Positions 16,836 through 26,498 of a stretch of 64,000 bases of DNA are shown piece by piece (position 1 is the stretch's first letter; every line of letters starts with the position of its first letter). This stretch comes from a candidate division TA06 bacterium (GTDB taxonomy: Bacteria > Edwardsbacteria > AC1 > EtOH8). The DNA is taken from contig JACRJI010000014.1 of NCBI GenBank assembly GCA_016235665.1, forward strand, positions 62,001 through 126,000, written 5' to 3'. The position numbers and the translations under genes are program-made. The notes under the pieces were generated by a model that was given only the letters and a program-made list of their open reading frames with translations, searched no databases and was not told where the DNA came from.

Positions 16836-18575
16836 TTATTTTCCTTTTTTAAGGCGATCCTTGGTCTTGCCCAGATATTCCTTGGCCTTGGCGTGTCCAG
16901 GATCGGCCGACAGCACCTGCTTGAAGGTTTTCTCAGCCACGGAGTATTCCTCGTTCATGAATTGCTGGACTCCCTTTTTATAAAGAGCGGCCACATCCTC
17001 TGCTGACATCTTGGCTGGCTTGGCAACCGCCGGCGGGGTTGGCTTGGGAGCAGAAACGGCAGCGGCTTTTGGCTTTTCCGCAGCCGGCGGTGCCGGAGCA
17101 GCGGAAGCGGGCGGCTGATAAGCCACCGGGGCCGGAGGCTGAGCCGAAGGGGTCTTGGTCTTTTTGCCCGAGGCAGGGGCGGGCGGCAGGGCCGCGGCCA
17201 CAATTTCTTTTTCCAGCGCTATCTGGCGCTCGATTTCCGATTTATCCTTAAGGGTCAGTTCCTCTTCAAAGCTCCGGTATCCTTCCAGGCTGGCGGATAC
17301 TTTATATTTTCCCGGGGGAACCACGGTGCCGAACTGCCCGGTTACGGGATCGGCGCTGACATCGCCGGCACGGCTGCTGTTGAAGGAAACGGTGGCCGGT
17401 AAAGGCTGGCCAGTGACCCGGTCAATCACTTTGCCCTTAAAGCCCGCTGTCTTCCGCTTCAGGGTCAGGTCCCATTTCTCCACCTTGCCTTCCTTGACAT
17501 TGATCTTGCGCTCCAGCCAGCGGTAGCCGTTGGCGTAGATGTGGACCTTGTATTCCCCGGGAGGCAGCTTGGCCTGATAATCGCCGGCTTCGTTGCTGAC
17601 CAGACCCGGAAGGTCGGAGCCGGGGAAGGTGATCATGCCCTTCATGGGGACGCCGGTCTCGCGGTCCTTGATCAGGCCGGCCACTGCGCCGCCGATGGTT
17701 CCGGAAATAGCCTTGCCGGCGGCAGCGGGGAAGTCAAATCCCAGGATCAGCTGCCAGGGAGCGGAGGCCCTGGTCAGCCCGATGTCGCATGCCAGGTTGA
17801 GCCCTAAAAACGGCAAGGGGGAATACCTGAGGCCGGGTGTTATTCTTAATTCGGTCCGGTCGGCTCCCCGGCCCCGCAAGACCAAATCATCGGGCACTGA
17901 GTCTTTTTGGGCTCCCAGCCGGTATTCGCCAGAGGCTTCCAGAAAAGCTGAAAGGTTCTTCTGGAATGAATATTCAGCCCCGGCCCCGAAAGGAACCTGG
18001 GGCCGCTCCTCGCCCCGGGTCAGAAAGCCCGCATTGATGAAGACCATGGTCTGTCCCAGGTTGATATCGGTCAATAATTTTGCGCCAAAATCAAGCTTAC
18101 CGGTCTGGGACGGGCCGTCCTGGTATTTTTCCTTATTCATCGGCACCGACAGGGTTGGCATGAAACCCAGGTCCAATTTTCCGTCCATCAAAGGCAGGCA
18201 GTACTTTGCCGACAGCACCGCATCGCCGGGACAGCCCAGGCTCTTGTCGTCAGAGGCGCTGTCCAGTACCGCCACTGTCCATTGCTCGGCATGGCCCACT
18301 CCGGCCGCCATCAGGGCCAGGTTCTTTACCGGTACAAAATACAGGGTGTTAAAGCTCCAGGCATCAAGCAGGGCGTCCTGGTTTCCCGACTGTCCGTAGT
18401 AGTTCTGTCCGGAATATGAGGTCAGGGCCGCCAGGCTGCGCCCGCCGTAACCGATCCCGGTCTTGGCCGACTGCAAATGGATCAGCCCCGGTCCGCCAAA
18501 GACAGGGTAGCGGGCGGCCCCGGCCAGAGAGGCTCCCACTAATAACAGACCCAGTAAAGTGAACTGCCTTTTCAT
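16836..18575 (-). CDS. envelope protein with carboxypeptidase-regulatory-like repeats and C-terminal TPR (copy 1)
   Basis: A 579-residue exported protein. After a signal peptide comes a region rich in alternating strands (about residues 20-285, beginning YPVFGGPGLIHLQSAKTG) that looks like a beta-barrel or porin-like domain. Two carboxypeptidase-regulatory-like domains follow (about 295-460; IKDRETGVPMKG and VIDRVTGQPLPA), then a Pro/Ala/Lys linker, and one TPR hairpin at the C-terminus (ALYKKGVQQFMNEEYSVAEK). It sits inside the exopolysaccharide cluster next to an almost parallel copy. It may link the outer membrane and peptidoglycan to the export machinery; this is inference. Confidence 0.7.
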   Translation of the reverse strand: MKRQFTLLGLLLVGASLAGAARYPVFGGPGLIHLQSAKTGIGYGGRSLAALTSYSGQNYYGQSGNQDALLDAWSFNTLYFVPVKNLALMAAGVGHAEQWTVAVLDSASDDKSLGCPGDAVLSAKYCLPLMDGKLDLGFMPTLSVPMNKEKYQDGPSQTGKLDFGAKLLTDINLGQTMVFINAGFLTRGEERPQVPFGAGAEYSFQKNLSAFLEASGEYRLGAQKDSVPDDLVLRGRGADRTELRITPGLRYSPLPFLGLNLACDIGLTRASAPWQLILGFDFPAAAGKAISGTIGGAVAGLIKDRETGVPMKGMITFPGSDLPGLVSNEAGDYQAKLPPGEYKVHIYANGYRWLERKINVKEGKVEKWDLTLKRKTAGFKGKVIDRVTGQPLPATVSFNSSRAGDVSADPVTGQFGTVVPPGKYKVSASLEGYRSFEEELTLKDKSEIERQIALEKEIVAAALPPAPASGKKTKTPSAQPPAPVAYQPPASAAPAPPAAEKPKAAAVSAPKPTPPAVAKPAKMSAEDVAALYKKGVQQFMNEEYSVAEKTFKQVLSADPGHAKAKEYLGKTKDRLKKGK

Positions 18576-18695
18576 GTGTCACCCCTATAGTTTGAGGTAC
18601 CTTAATTATAATGCTGCCCTGTAATTCCAGCCGTCTCCGGAAACCATTATCAGTCTGGTCCCGTTTACGGTTGTAGATTTTTTAGGAAAAAAGAT

Positions 18696-20381
18696 CTATC
18701 CCTTTGATTTCTTCAGGCGGTCCCGGGTCTTGCCCAGATAGTCCTTGGCCTTGGTGTGTCCGGGGTCTGCCGCCAGCACCTGCTTGAAGGTTTTCTCAGC
18801 CGGTGCATATTCCTCGTTCATGAATTGCTGGACCCCTTTTTTGTAAAGCGCGGTCACTTCCTCGGCCGACATCTTGGGGGTGGCCGGGGTTGCAGGTTTG
18901 ACCGTCGGAGCCGCCAACGGTGGTTTTGCCGTGACGGGCTTTGGTTTGATTTGGGCGGAAGTCACTGAAGGCGTTACCGGCTTGGGCGGAACCGCTGCCT
19001 GAACCAGCGGCTGCAGGGAAACGATCTGCTGCAGGTCTTCCTTGTCCTTGATAGCCAGGGCAAGATTTTGGGAGACATAACCGGGAGCGCCCACCGTCAA
19101 AGAATAATTTCCGGGAACAAGTTTTGCCAGATACTGGCCCGAGACCGGGTCGGTGCTGAAGATTTGTTGGCCGTCGGTTCCAAATGTCAGAGAAGCTTTC
19201 ATTGGTCTTTGACCGGTAGCGTCGGTAACCTTTAGTGTCAGCTGCCCCAGCTTTTTATTAAGGTCCAGCGCCCAGCCGGCGTCCTGTCCGGCTTTCACTT
19301 CCATCTCCCTGGTAATTGTGCGGTATCCGTCAGCTTTGACCTGGATCTTGTAGCGGCCGGGTTTTAGTTTAAGACGGTAGTTTCCTTTGGCGTCGCTGAT
19401 GACGGCCGGGATATCCTGGCCGGGGAAGGAGATGATCCCCTTGATGGCGGCTCCGGAAGAGTTATCCTTGATGATGCCGGCCACCGCCCCCCACAGCGGA
19501 GCAACCAGCGACCTGCCAGCCGCCGCCGGGAAATCGACCCCGATGACAGCCTGCCAGGGGGCCGTGGCCCGGCTTAGCCCGATGTCGCAGGCCAGGTTCA
19601 GTCCCAGGTAAGAGACCGGGGCAAAGCGCAGTCCCGGGGTGACCCGGGCCTCATTCCGGTCGGCTCCGCGACCCCGCAGGATCTGGTCAGTGCTCAAAGA
19701 ATCTTTTTGGGCGCCCATCCGTAGTTCGGCCGAAACTTCCAAAAATCCCGAGAAGTTCGGGCTGAAACCATACTCCAATCCCAGTCCCAATGGTAGCTGG
19801 GGACGCTGGCCGCCCCGGGTCAGGAACCCGGTGTTCACCAAGACCGCCAGGTCGGAAAAGTTGATATCCGACAATATCTTTCCCCCGAAATCCAGCTTGC
19901 CGCTTTGCGACGGGGAATCCTGATATTTGGTGCGGCTCATTGGTATCGTGACCATGGGCATCAGCCCCAGATCCCACCGGCCATTCTGCAGGCTCCACTG
20001 GTATTTCAGGGCCAACAGGGCATCACCGGGACAGCCCAGCGATTTGTCGATGGTTTGTGCGGTTGAGGCCGGACTTTTCACCGTCCATTGTTCGGCGTGG
20101 GCCAGTCCGTTGCCGATCACCGACAGCCCTGGCATCGGCGAGTAGCTGATGGAATTGTGATTCCAAAGGTCTGTAAAGGCGTCATCCGTTCCCTGCAGGC
20201 CGTAGAAGGTCTGGTTGGAATACGAGGATACCGCGGCCAGGCTGCGGTATCCAAACCCCGGTCCGGCCTTGGCCGACTGAAGGTGAACCAAGCCAGGCCC
20301 CCCCACCAATGGGAACTGGGTGGCCGTGACAACTGAAGCCGCTATCCCCAGTGACAAGGATAGAAATAATTTTATTTTCAT
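18696..20381 (-). CDS. envelope protein with carboxypeptidase-regulatory-like repeats and C-terminal TPR (copy 2)
   Basis: A 561-residue paralogue of the preceding gene with the same order: signal peptide, strand-rich N-terminal domain beginning FPLVGGPGLVHLQSAKAG, two carboxypeptidase-regulatory-like domains (IKDNSSGAAIKG; VTDATGQRPMKA), a Pro-rich linker and a TPR tail (ALYKKGVQQFMNEEYAPAEK). The N-terminal and TPR parts are well conserved between copies while the linker differs. It is downstream of the second Wzc-like gene, separated by 87 bases. Role inferred only from context. Confidence 0.7.
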   Translation of the reverse strand: MKIKLFLSLSLGIAASVVTATQFPLVGGPGLVHLQSAKAGPGFGYRSLAAVSSYSNQTFYGLQGTDDAFTDLWNHNSISYSPMPGLSVIGNGLAHAEQWTVKSPASTAQTIDKSLGCPGDALLALKYQWSLQNGRWDLGLMPMVTIPMSRTKYQDSPSQSGKLDFGGKILSDINFSDLAVLVNTGFLTRGGQRPQLPLGLGLEYGFSPNFSGFLEVSAELRMGAQKDSLSTDQILRGRGADRNEARVTPGLRFAPVSYLGLNLACDIGLSRATAPWQAVIGVDFPAAAGRSLVAPLWGAVAGIIKDNSSGAAIKGIISFPGQDIPAVISDAKGNYRLKLKPGRYKIQVKADGYRTITREMEVKAGQDAGWALDLNKKLGQLTLKVTDATGQRPMKASLTFGTDGQQIFSTDPVSGQYLAKLVPGNYSLTVGAPGYVSQNLALAIKDKEDLQQIVSLQPLVQAAVPPKPVTPSVTSAQIKPKPVTAKPPLAAPTVKPATPATPKMSAEEVTALYKKGVQQFMNEEYAPAEKTFKQVLAADPGHTKAKDYLGKTRDRLKKSKG

Positions 20382-20468
20382 TAAAAAACCTCCCCTCCCA
20401 CATTTCAGGGGGATTGAGTTTAATTACTGCTACTGTTGCCTGCGGGAATCATTGATCAAGTCAGGGTT

Positions 20469-22697
20469 CTATTTTTTATTCTTACGTTTGCCTTTTTCCC
20501 CTTTTTTGCGGTGGCCGTCCTCGTAGTAGTAGTGATAGTAATAACTGTACCCGGCCAATAAGTCGGAGCTGATATTGTTCAGCACCGTACCGGCGATCTT
20601 GGCTTTGACATTGGTTAAAAGACTCTTGGCCCGCCGGGCGGCCTCACGGTCGGTCTTGCCAGATTGTATTACCAGCACCACACAGTCGGCTTCGGCTGCC
20701 AGCACTGCGGCATCGGTAACGGTGATCACCGGCGGACAGTCAAGGATAACCAGATCGCAGCACTTCTTCATTTCCTGGATCAAATGTTTCATCTTCTGCG
20801 AACTCAGCAGCTCGGAAGGATTAGGAGGAATGGTGCCGGCCGGCAGAATGAAAAGATTTTCAATGTCGGTGGAGACCATGGCCTTCTGCAGGTCGCCTCC
20901 TTTCACCAAAAGCTCGGTCAGTCCCGGCTCCTGGGGAATGCCGAAAACCCCGTTGACCATGGGACGCCGGAGGTCGGCATCCACGATCAAAGTGCGGGAT
21001 CCCACCTGAGCCATGGTAATGGCCATATTGGAAGCGGTAGTGGTCTTTCCCTCCGATGGTCCGGCGGATGTCACCAGGATGGTCTTCATCGGGGCGTCGG
21101 GGTTTAGAAACTGCAGGTTGGTGCGCAGTATCCGGTAAGCTTCCGAAATGGGCGACTTGGGCAGGTGGTGACTGATCAACCGTTCGGCAATGGCATTGGC
21201 CCCGTTGGGTATCTTGCCGTTTTCAGCCTGGCTGGCCACATCCTCCTGATCAATGGCAGGGATCAGTCCCAGCACCGGCAGCCCCAAGAACTGCTCGATA
21301 TCATGAATATTCTTAAGCGAGGTGTCCATATATTCCATCAGCAGAACCAGCCCTATGCCCAAAGCCAGGCCCAGGAATCCGCCGAATATTATGTTGAGTT
21401 TCCGCCGCGGGCCTACCGGCTCCTTGGGGATCTCGGCCGGATCGATTATTTTGACGTTGCCCAGTTTGCCGGCCTCGGAGATCCTGACCTCCTCGTATTT
21501 TTCCATCAGCATCTTGTAGATGTTGTCGTCCAGCTCAAACTGACGGGTCAGGCGGGCCAGCTCCACCTCCTTGGGCGGGATGGCTTTCAGTTTTTCCAGA
21601 TAATCATTCACCACCCTCTGTTGAGCCAATTCTTTGGCTTTGTATGTCTCTATCTCCACCTGAAGGTCCAGGATCTTTACTACCAGGTCCTCGGAAAATA
21701 AGATCGGATCAATTCCGCCGTTATCCTGGGCCACTATCTTGGATATCTCCTCCTTCAGCCGGGATTTGGTGTTTTCAATTTTCTTGCCCAGTTCCTTCAT
21801 CTTGGGATGATCCCCCGGAAAACCCTGGGAGGTCATGGTAGCCATCTGGGTCTGGAGGGTCAGGAGATCCTGGCGCAGACCGGAGGCCAATGGCGAAGAG
21901 ACCTGGGAAACGTTCTCCAGCATGTTCTTTTTCTGGAAGTCCAATTGGTCCTGCAGGTAGATCAGCCGCTTTTCGGCCGATTCCCGCTCTACCCGGGTCA
22001 GGTTATACTGGGATTCAAAGCCGGTCAGTTTGTCGATCAGGAATTTTGATTCTTCGGAAAGCGAAATCACTTGGTTGGTTTGCTTAAACAATCGCAATTG
22101 GTTTTCTTCGGAAAAGAGTCTTTTTTCAATTACCGGAAGCTGTACTTCCAAAAAGCGGCGGATCTCCGTGAACTCGCCCCGGCTATAACTTAAGTTCCGG
22201 GAGATGAAGGCCTGTCCTACTGTATTGGCAATGGCCGCCGCCTGGGTCGGGCCGTTGCTGCTGGCCACGACTGTGATAACGTCTGATGTGCGGGAAGAAA
22301 GCACGGCGGTGGAAAACATGATGGTTTCGGTCAGCAGGGTATCGGCAATGAAACCCAACTCCCTGGCATCGGGCCTGGCTTTCAGTATCATGGCGGCTTC
22401 TCCGGCCAGGCTGCGGCTGCGGATGATCTCCACCTGGTTATTGATCATGTTGCGGCTTTGTTCTGTCTCCATCATCATACCCAAAATGGGCTTATTGTCC
22501 CGCTGGACCAAAAGGCTGATGTTGGCTTCGTAGATATTTGGCTGTCTAGCCGAAAATATGATTGAGGAAACCAACACCGGAAGGAAGGCCCCCAGCACTA
22601 TCCAGCGGCGGCGCATAATTACCCGTATCAGGTCCTGAAGGCCGGGCTGTGATGATTCTGTTGAAGTTAGTTTTCCCTGGGTAAATTCGTTTTTCAT
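20469..22697 (-). CDS. Wzc-like polysaccharide co-polymerase / BY-type tyrosine kinase (copy 2)
   Basis: A 742-residue paralogue of the kinase at 14-16.3 kb: N-terminal Wzz region with helix near residues 30-50, coiled-coil periplasmic part, PVGPRRKLNIIFGG before the second helix (about 428-448), and kinase domain with Walker A SAGPSEGKT (about 534-542), Walker A' VDADLRRP, Walker B LVILDCPPV and a C-terminal tyrosine cluster GYSYYYHYYYEDG followed by a lysine-rich end. ATG start. It follows the second SLBB gene by 6 bases, so those two are certainly one transcript. No glycosyltransferases or Wzx/Wzy genes are near. Confidence 0.9.
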   Translation of the reverse strand: MKNEFTQGKLTSTESSQPGLQDLIRVIMRRRWIVLGAFLPVLVSSIIFSARQPNIYEANISLLVQRDNKPILGMMMETEQSRNMINNQVEIIRSRSLAGEAAMILKARPDARELGFIADTLLTETIMFSTAVLSSRTSDVITVVASSNGPTQAAAIANTVGQAFISRNLSYSRGEFTEIRRFLEVQLPVIEKRLFSEENQLRLFKQTNQVISLSEESKFLIDKLTGFESQYNLTRVERESAEKRLIYLQDQLDFQKKNMLENVSQVSSPLASGLRQDLLTLQTQMATMTSQGFPGDHPKMKELGKKIENTKSRLKEEISKIVAQDNGGIDPILFSEDLVVKILDLQVEIETYKAKELAQQRVVNDYLEKLKAIPPKEVELARLTRQFELDDNIYKMLMEKYEEVRISEAGKLGNVKIIDPAEIPKEPVGPRRKLNIIFGGFLGLALGIGLVLLMEYMDTSLKNIHDIEQFLGLPVLGLIPAIDQEDVASQAENGKIPNGANAIAERLISHHLPKSPISEAYRILRTNLQFLNPDAPMKTILVTSAGPSEGKTTTASNMAITMAQVGSRTLIVDADLRRPMVNGVFGIPQEPGLTELLVKGGDLQKAMVSTDIENLFILPAGTIPPNPSELLSSQKMKHLIQEMKKCCDLVILDCPPVITVTDAAVLAAEADCVVLVIQSGKTDREAARRAKSLLTNVKAKIAGTVLNNISSDLLAGYSYYYHYYYEDGHRKKGEKGKRKNKK

Positions 22698-22703
22698 TTA
22701 ATG

Positions 22704-23204
22704 CTACCTCACTCCAGTCACTACCAGATAGGCAGTGATTATTACAGCCGCCTGACTTAAAAAGGTGGCCGCCCTAATCATTTTGTGATACAGGGTGGAG
22801 GGCACAATCACCACATCGCCCTGTTCCAGCATAGGAACCAGGGACCGGTCGGCTTTTCCGGTATATTTGGAAATATTCACTTTTTGGGTTTGTCCGGAAC
22901 CGAAAGTTCCCCTGACCAGTTTAACCCTGGAAAGGGCGGCATCTTCGGTGGGGCCGCCGGCATAAGAAATCAGGCCCACCACATCAGTGGTAACCGGAAC
23001 CCGGTACCGGCCGGGTTTACTTACCTGGCCCCAGATCTGGACCTCGACCAAAACCTCGCGCTCGTAAATATCGCCGGAGGTGCCGGCCGGGCCCTGTGCT
23101 CTCTCCATATAACCGCCGGCTTGGGCAAAGGCCAAACTTGCTCCGCCGAAAAGCCAACAAGCTATCAGTATTGCCGCCTTAAATTTCAATGTAAAAAATC
23201 TCAC
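22704..23204 (-). CDS. SLBB-domain polysaccharide export protein (copy 2)
   Basis: A 166-residue exported protein with signal peptide ending in SLAFAQA and an SLBB domain: VQIWGQVSKPGRYRVPVT, GLISYAGGPTEDAALSRVK and MLEQGDVVIVPST, then a C-terminal hydrophobic stretch. It lacks the N-terminal Poly_export domain of full Wza proteins. Start is a GTG at 23204, ten bases after AAGGAG; no ATG is available before the signal peptide. It heads the minus-strand exopolysaccharide operon and has its own promoter about 75 bases upstream. Confidence 0.82.
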   Translation of the reverse strand: MRFFTLKFKAAILIACWLFGGASLAFAQAGGYMERAQGPAGTSGDIYEREVLVEVQIWGQVSKPGRYRVPVTTDVVGLISYAGGPTEDAALSRVKLVRGTFGSGQTQKVNISKYTGKADRSLVPMLEQGDVVIVPSTLYHKMIRAATFLSQAAVIITAYLVVTGVR

Positions 23205-23277
23205 CGCCCAAAGTCTCCTTAATAGTAGCGTTGAATTGTTGCAAACCCTTTTCGGGCAAACAGGTTATAACCAAATA

Positions 23278-23306
23278 AAATTAACACATTTCAAGGGCAA
23301 AGTCAA
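23278..23306 (-). promoter_or_regulatory. promoter of the exopolysaccharide export operon
   Basis: On the minus strand: TTGACT (23306-23301), 17 bases, TAATTT (23283-23278). The leader of roughly 65 bases contains a short GCCC/GGGT hairpin and ends with AAGGAG before the GTG start. Confidence 0.6.
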
Positions 23307-23330
23307 CAACTAAAACATATTTTTTAAAAT

Positions 23331-23364
23331 AAAAAAGCCTCTCCGTAAAATAGGGGGAGGCTTT
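23331..23364 (-). terminator. intrinsic terminator after the lipocalin gene
   Basis: Stem AAAGCCTCTCC / GGGGGAGGCTTT with an 8-base loop. On the minus strand it is followed by a run of T, so it ends lipocalin transcription before the exopolysaccharide promoter. Confidence 0.75.
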
Positions 23365-23414
23365 AAAGCAAAATCTTGGAGACAAAGGTACTACCGGTCC
23401 ATTTTATCCTAAAT

Positions 23415-23939
23415 TCAGTATGTTTTTTGGGGAGTCTTTTTAAGGTTAGAGAGGTCATAACCATGGACCTCCTGCAGCCGCCTCAAAAGATCCCCATACA
23501 AGCCCTCATCCATCTTCGGGGTCCGGCAGAGGATCCACAGATAATTGCGGTTTGGGTGGCCCACCACGGCATACTGGTATCCAACGGAGTCTAACTCTAT
23601 TATCCAATAAGAACCGGAGAAGGGCCAGAAGAACTGAACCTTAAGCTTGGCGTTGGTCTCTTTGTCAACCACCCAGGCCTTGCCGTGGACCGATTTGTAC
23701 TTGCCGTTCAGGGAATCCTTGTAGCATTGGTTGAGTACGTCTATCTTTCCGTCCGGCCGCAGGCTGTAAGTGGCGGTAACACCGGTGCAGCCCTTCTGGA
23801 AACGCTGGGGGATTGTGGCGATCTCGTACCAGGTTCCCAGGTAGCGGTTCAGGTCAACTTTGGGAACGGTCTGAAGAGGAGGTAATTCAGCCACAACCTG
23901 CCCTGCCGTAAGCAGTAAAAGCAAAGGTATGAGATACAT
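23415..23939 (-). CDS. blc: Blc-family bacterial lipocalin
   Basis: A 174-residue exported protein with signal peptide (MYLIPLLLLLTAGQVVA) lacking an obvious lipobox cysteine, so it is probably soluble in the periplasm rather than lipid-anchored like E. coli Blc. Lipocalin signatures: YLGTWYEIATIPQRF near the start, KVQFFWPFSGSYWII and the C-terminal YLWILCRTPKMDE. Such proteins bind lysophospholipids or fatty acids and are linked to envelope maintenance. The ribosome site AAAGGAG lies just upstream. A terminator follows. Confidence 0.9.
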   Translation of the reverse strand: MYLIPLLLLLTAGQVVAELPPLQTVPKVDLNRYLGTWYEIATIPQRFQKGCTGVTATYSLRPDGKIDVLNQCYKDSLNGKYKSVHGKAWVVDKETNAKLKVQFFWPFSGSYWIIELDSVGYQYAVVGHPNRNYLWILCRTPKMDEGLYGDLLRRLQEVHGYDLSNLKKTPQKTY

Positions 23940-24072
23940 TTTACTCCTTTCCTATCTCCTAATGGTTGACAATTTTTTATTGGTGTTTACTGCGAGTCGG
24001 CGAAGATTTACGTTGGGCGGAAGGTCCGCAATCACTGATATCTTTTATAATTTCCTCTAAACTGCGCACCCG

Positions 24073-24424
24073 TTATACCGCCGGATGGTAATAAAAGACA
24101 GATTGATCTGTTTTTTCCCCCAGCACATAAATCAGAGGTTGTCCCTTTTCCAGAAAAGACGAGATGGCCGCCCCCAGCTCAACGTATTTGGCCCGGCCAT
24201 CCACCGGCATGGAGAGGATAATGAATACGTCGCAATTCCGTATGCCTTTCATATCCATGACAGCAATTCCCCGTTTTTTTTTGGATCTTTATTCCTGTCC
24301 GGGATTGATGTAATGGGGCCTTTCGTCCAGTCGACGGTGATCCCGTGCCTAAATTTCCGCAGCGCTCTAAAGATTTCTTTCACTTGTTTTTCTGGCGGAC
24401 ATAGGCAGCGACATAGAATTTCAT
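24073..24424 (-). pseudogene. frameshifted gene resembling nucleoside 2-deoxyribosyltransferase-like proteins
   Basis: Three pieces of one protein lie in different frames on the minus strand. The start MKFYVAAYVRQK runs into a stop; the next frame continues with QVKEIFRALRKFRHG and ITVDWTKGP; the last, ending at 24073, reads GIRNCDVFIILSMPVDGRAK then YVELGAAISSFLEKGQP. The order (K-F-Y-V-A start, V-x-x-I-F-x-x-L helix, then N-C-D-V-F-I and V-E-L-G-A) fits the nucleoside 2-deoxyribosyltransferase-like fold. The breaks coincide with A-tracts of five (24387-24391) and nine (24274-24282) bases, so real decay and sequence error are both possible. It starts 5 bases after the transketolase stop. Confidence 0.55.
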
Positions 24425-24428
24425 TGGT

Positions 24429-26429
24429 TTACTTCTCGATAAATGCTGTTATCTTTTTAGCCACCTGCTCCGGCGTAAAGCCGAATTCTTTAGCCAGAAC
24501 CTTGTCCGGGGCGCTGGCCCCGAAATGCTCGATGCCTATGAACAGACCGTCCTGGCCGATCACCTGACGCCACAAGGCGCCGCGGCCGGCCTCCAGCGCC
24601 ACTTTTAAGGAGCCGTGGGGAACGATGGTTTTCCGGTATTCTTCGCTCTGCTCCAAAAACAGCTCCAGGCAGGGGACCGAGACCACCGAGATCTCTAATC
24701 CCTGGGAAGCCAGCAGTTTGGCGGATTCCACCGCCAGGGCAACTTCCGAACCGCTGGCCATCAGCGTTACCTTGCGGCCCTGGCCGTAAACATGCAGATT
24801 ATATGCGCCCCGGAGAACGTTGTTGGGCTTAAAACATTCAGAACGTTCCAGCGCCGGCAGTTTTTGCCGGGTCAGGATCATGGCAGTCGGCCCATCCTTT
24901 TTCTGCAGGGCCAGAGCCCAGGCGGCGGCGGTCTCCTGGGCATCGGCCGGCCGGATGACCCGCAGGTTGGGTATCAGTCTTAAAGCTGAAACATGTTCGA
25001 TCGGCTGGTGGGTGGGTCCGTCCTCGCCCACATAAAAAGAGTCGTGGGTGAAGATGTAAACCGCCGGCAGTTTCATCAGAGCCGAAAGGCGGATGGCCGG
25101 GCGGCAGTAATCCGAGAACACCAGAAAGGTGGAGCCGAAGGGGACGAAAAACCCGTAGAGGGACATGCCGTTCATCATGGCCCCCATGGCGTGTTCCCGG
25201 ATGCCGAAATGGATGTTGCGGCCGCTGAAATCCTCCGCCGAAACATGGGCCGAGCCCTTGATGTCTGAATTGGTGGAGCCGGCCAGGTCGGCCGAGCCGC
25301 CCGCCAACGAAGGAATGATCCCGGCTATCTTCTGGATCATATCTCCGGAAAGGCTACGGGTGGCTGCCGGTTCGTTTTTAATGGCGGAGGACAAAATGCC
25401 GTAAATGTCTGCGGGGATCTCTTTTTTCTCCAGCCTGTCCCACAGGCCGGCCTTTTCCTGGTTCTGCAGTCTCCAGACGGCCAGGTCCTTCTGCCACTTG
25501 TTATATTCCCGTTTGTTCCGGGATATCTTCTTTTGGCAGACCGATCTTACTTCTTCCGGGATGTAAAATGCCTGGTTGGGCCACCCTAAATTTCTACGGG
25601 TGGCGGCCACCTCTTCCTTTCCCAGCGGCGAGCCGTGGGCCGCCGACAGATCATGTTTATTGGGGCTGCCCTGGGCGATGTGGGTCCGGGCCAGGATCAG
25701 CGAGGGCTTGTCCGAAATCTTTTGGGCTTTCTTGATCGCCTTGTGAACGGTCTGGTGATCATGGCCGTCGATGCTTTGGGTGTGCCAACCCAGAGCCTTG
25801 AACCTGGCTCCCACATCCTCGGAAAAGCTCACATCAGTCCGGCCGTCAATGGTGATGCGGTTGTCGTCATATATGTAAATGATGTTGCCCAGTTTCAAAT
25901 GCCCGGCCAGCGAGGCTGCTTCGGAAGATATGCCTTCCATCAGGTCTCCGTCCGAGACTAAAGCGTAAATGTAATGATCCAGGATTTTCTTCCGGTCAAG
26001 CCCCAGCCGGGCGGTAGCCATCTTCTGGGCCAGGGCCATGCCCACCCCGTTGGCAAACCCCTGACCCAGCGGGCCGGTTGTCACCTCCACTCCCGGGGTG
26101 TGCCCGGCTTCGGGATGGCCCGGGGTCAAGCTTCCCCATTGGCGGAAATTCTTAAGTTCTTCCAATGAGACATCATATCCGAAAAGGTGTAGCAGCCCGT
26201 ACAGCAGGGCCGAGCCGTGTCCGGCCGACAGGATGAAGCGGTCCCGCCCCGGCCATTTGGGGTCTTTTGGGTTGAACTGCAAAAAATCGTGCCACAGCAC
26301 AAAGGCAAAATCAGCCGCACCCATCGGAAGTCCGGGATGGCCGGAATTGGCCTGCTCCACCGCGTCCACCGCCAGCATGCGCAAAGTATCGGCGGCTTTT
26401 TGATATTGCTGGTTGGTTAGCTTGCTCAT
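24429..26429 (-). CDS. tkt: transketolase
   Basis: Transketolase moves two-carbon units between sugar phosphates in the non-oxidative pentose phosphate pathway and makes glyceraldehyde 3-phosphate, one DXS substrate. The 666-residue product has [16 protein letters not shown], the thiamine diphosphate motif GDGDLMEG-like [23 protein letters not shown], and in the second domain [15 protein letters not shown]. Length is normal. The frame is open upstream to 26483, but the ATG at 26429 ([20 protein letters not shown]) matches the family start. The frameshifted gene follows directly. Confidence 0.95.
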   Translation of the reverse strand: MSKLTNQQYQKAADTLRMLAVDAVEQANSGHPGLPMGAADFAFVLWHDFLQFNPKDPKWPGRDRFILSAGHGSALLYGLLHLFGYDVSLEELKNFRQWGSLTPGHPEAGHTPGVEVTTGPLGQGFANGVGMALAQKMATARLGLDRKKILDHYIYALVSDGDLMEGISSEAASLAGHLKLGNIIYIYDDNRITIDGRTDVSFSEDVGARFKALGWHTQSIDGHDHQTVHKAIKKAQKISDKPSLILARTHIAQGSPNKHDLSAAHGSPLGKEEVAATRRNLGWPNQAFYIPEEVRSVCQKKISRNKREYNKWQKDLAVWRLQNQEKAGLWDRLEKKEIPADIYGILSSAIKNEPAATRSLSGDMIQKIAGIIPSLAGGSADLAGSTNSDIKGSAHVSAEDFSGRNIHFGIREHAMGAMMNGMSLYGFFVPFGSTFLVFSDYCRPAIRLSALMKLPAVYIFTHDSFYVGEDGPTHQPIEHVSALRLIPNLRVIRPADAQETAAAWALALQKKDGPTAMILTRQKLPALERSECFKPNNVLRGAYNLHVYGQGRKVTLMASGSEVALAVESAKLLASQGLEISVVSVPCLELFLEQSEEYRKTIVPHGSLKVALEAGRGALWRQVIGQDGLFIGIEHFGASAPDKVLAKEFGFTPEQVAKKITAFIEK

Positions 26430-26498
26430 ACGATAAATATTGTTGATATGGTTTGTTTGTTTTTTGCCTACACAGAACACCACGTTCTAAGCCCGCGG

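Noticed and set aside
24085-24567. Plus-strand 160-codon frame over the broken gene and the transketolase end
   Set aside because: The minus strand gives recognisable protein pieces here, while the plus frame has no motif and overlaps transketolase.
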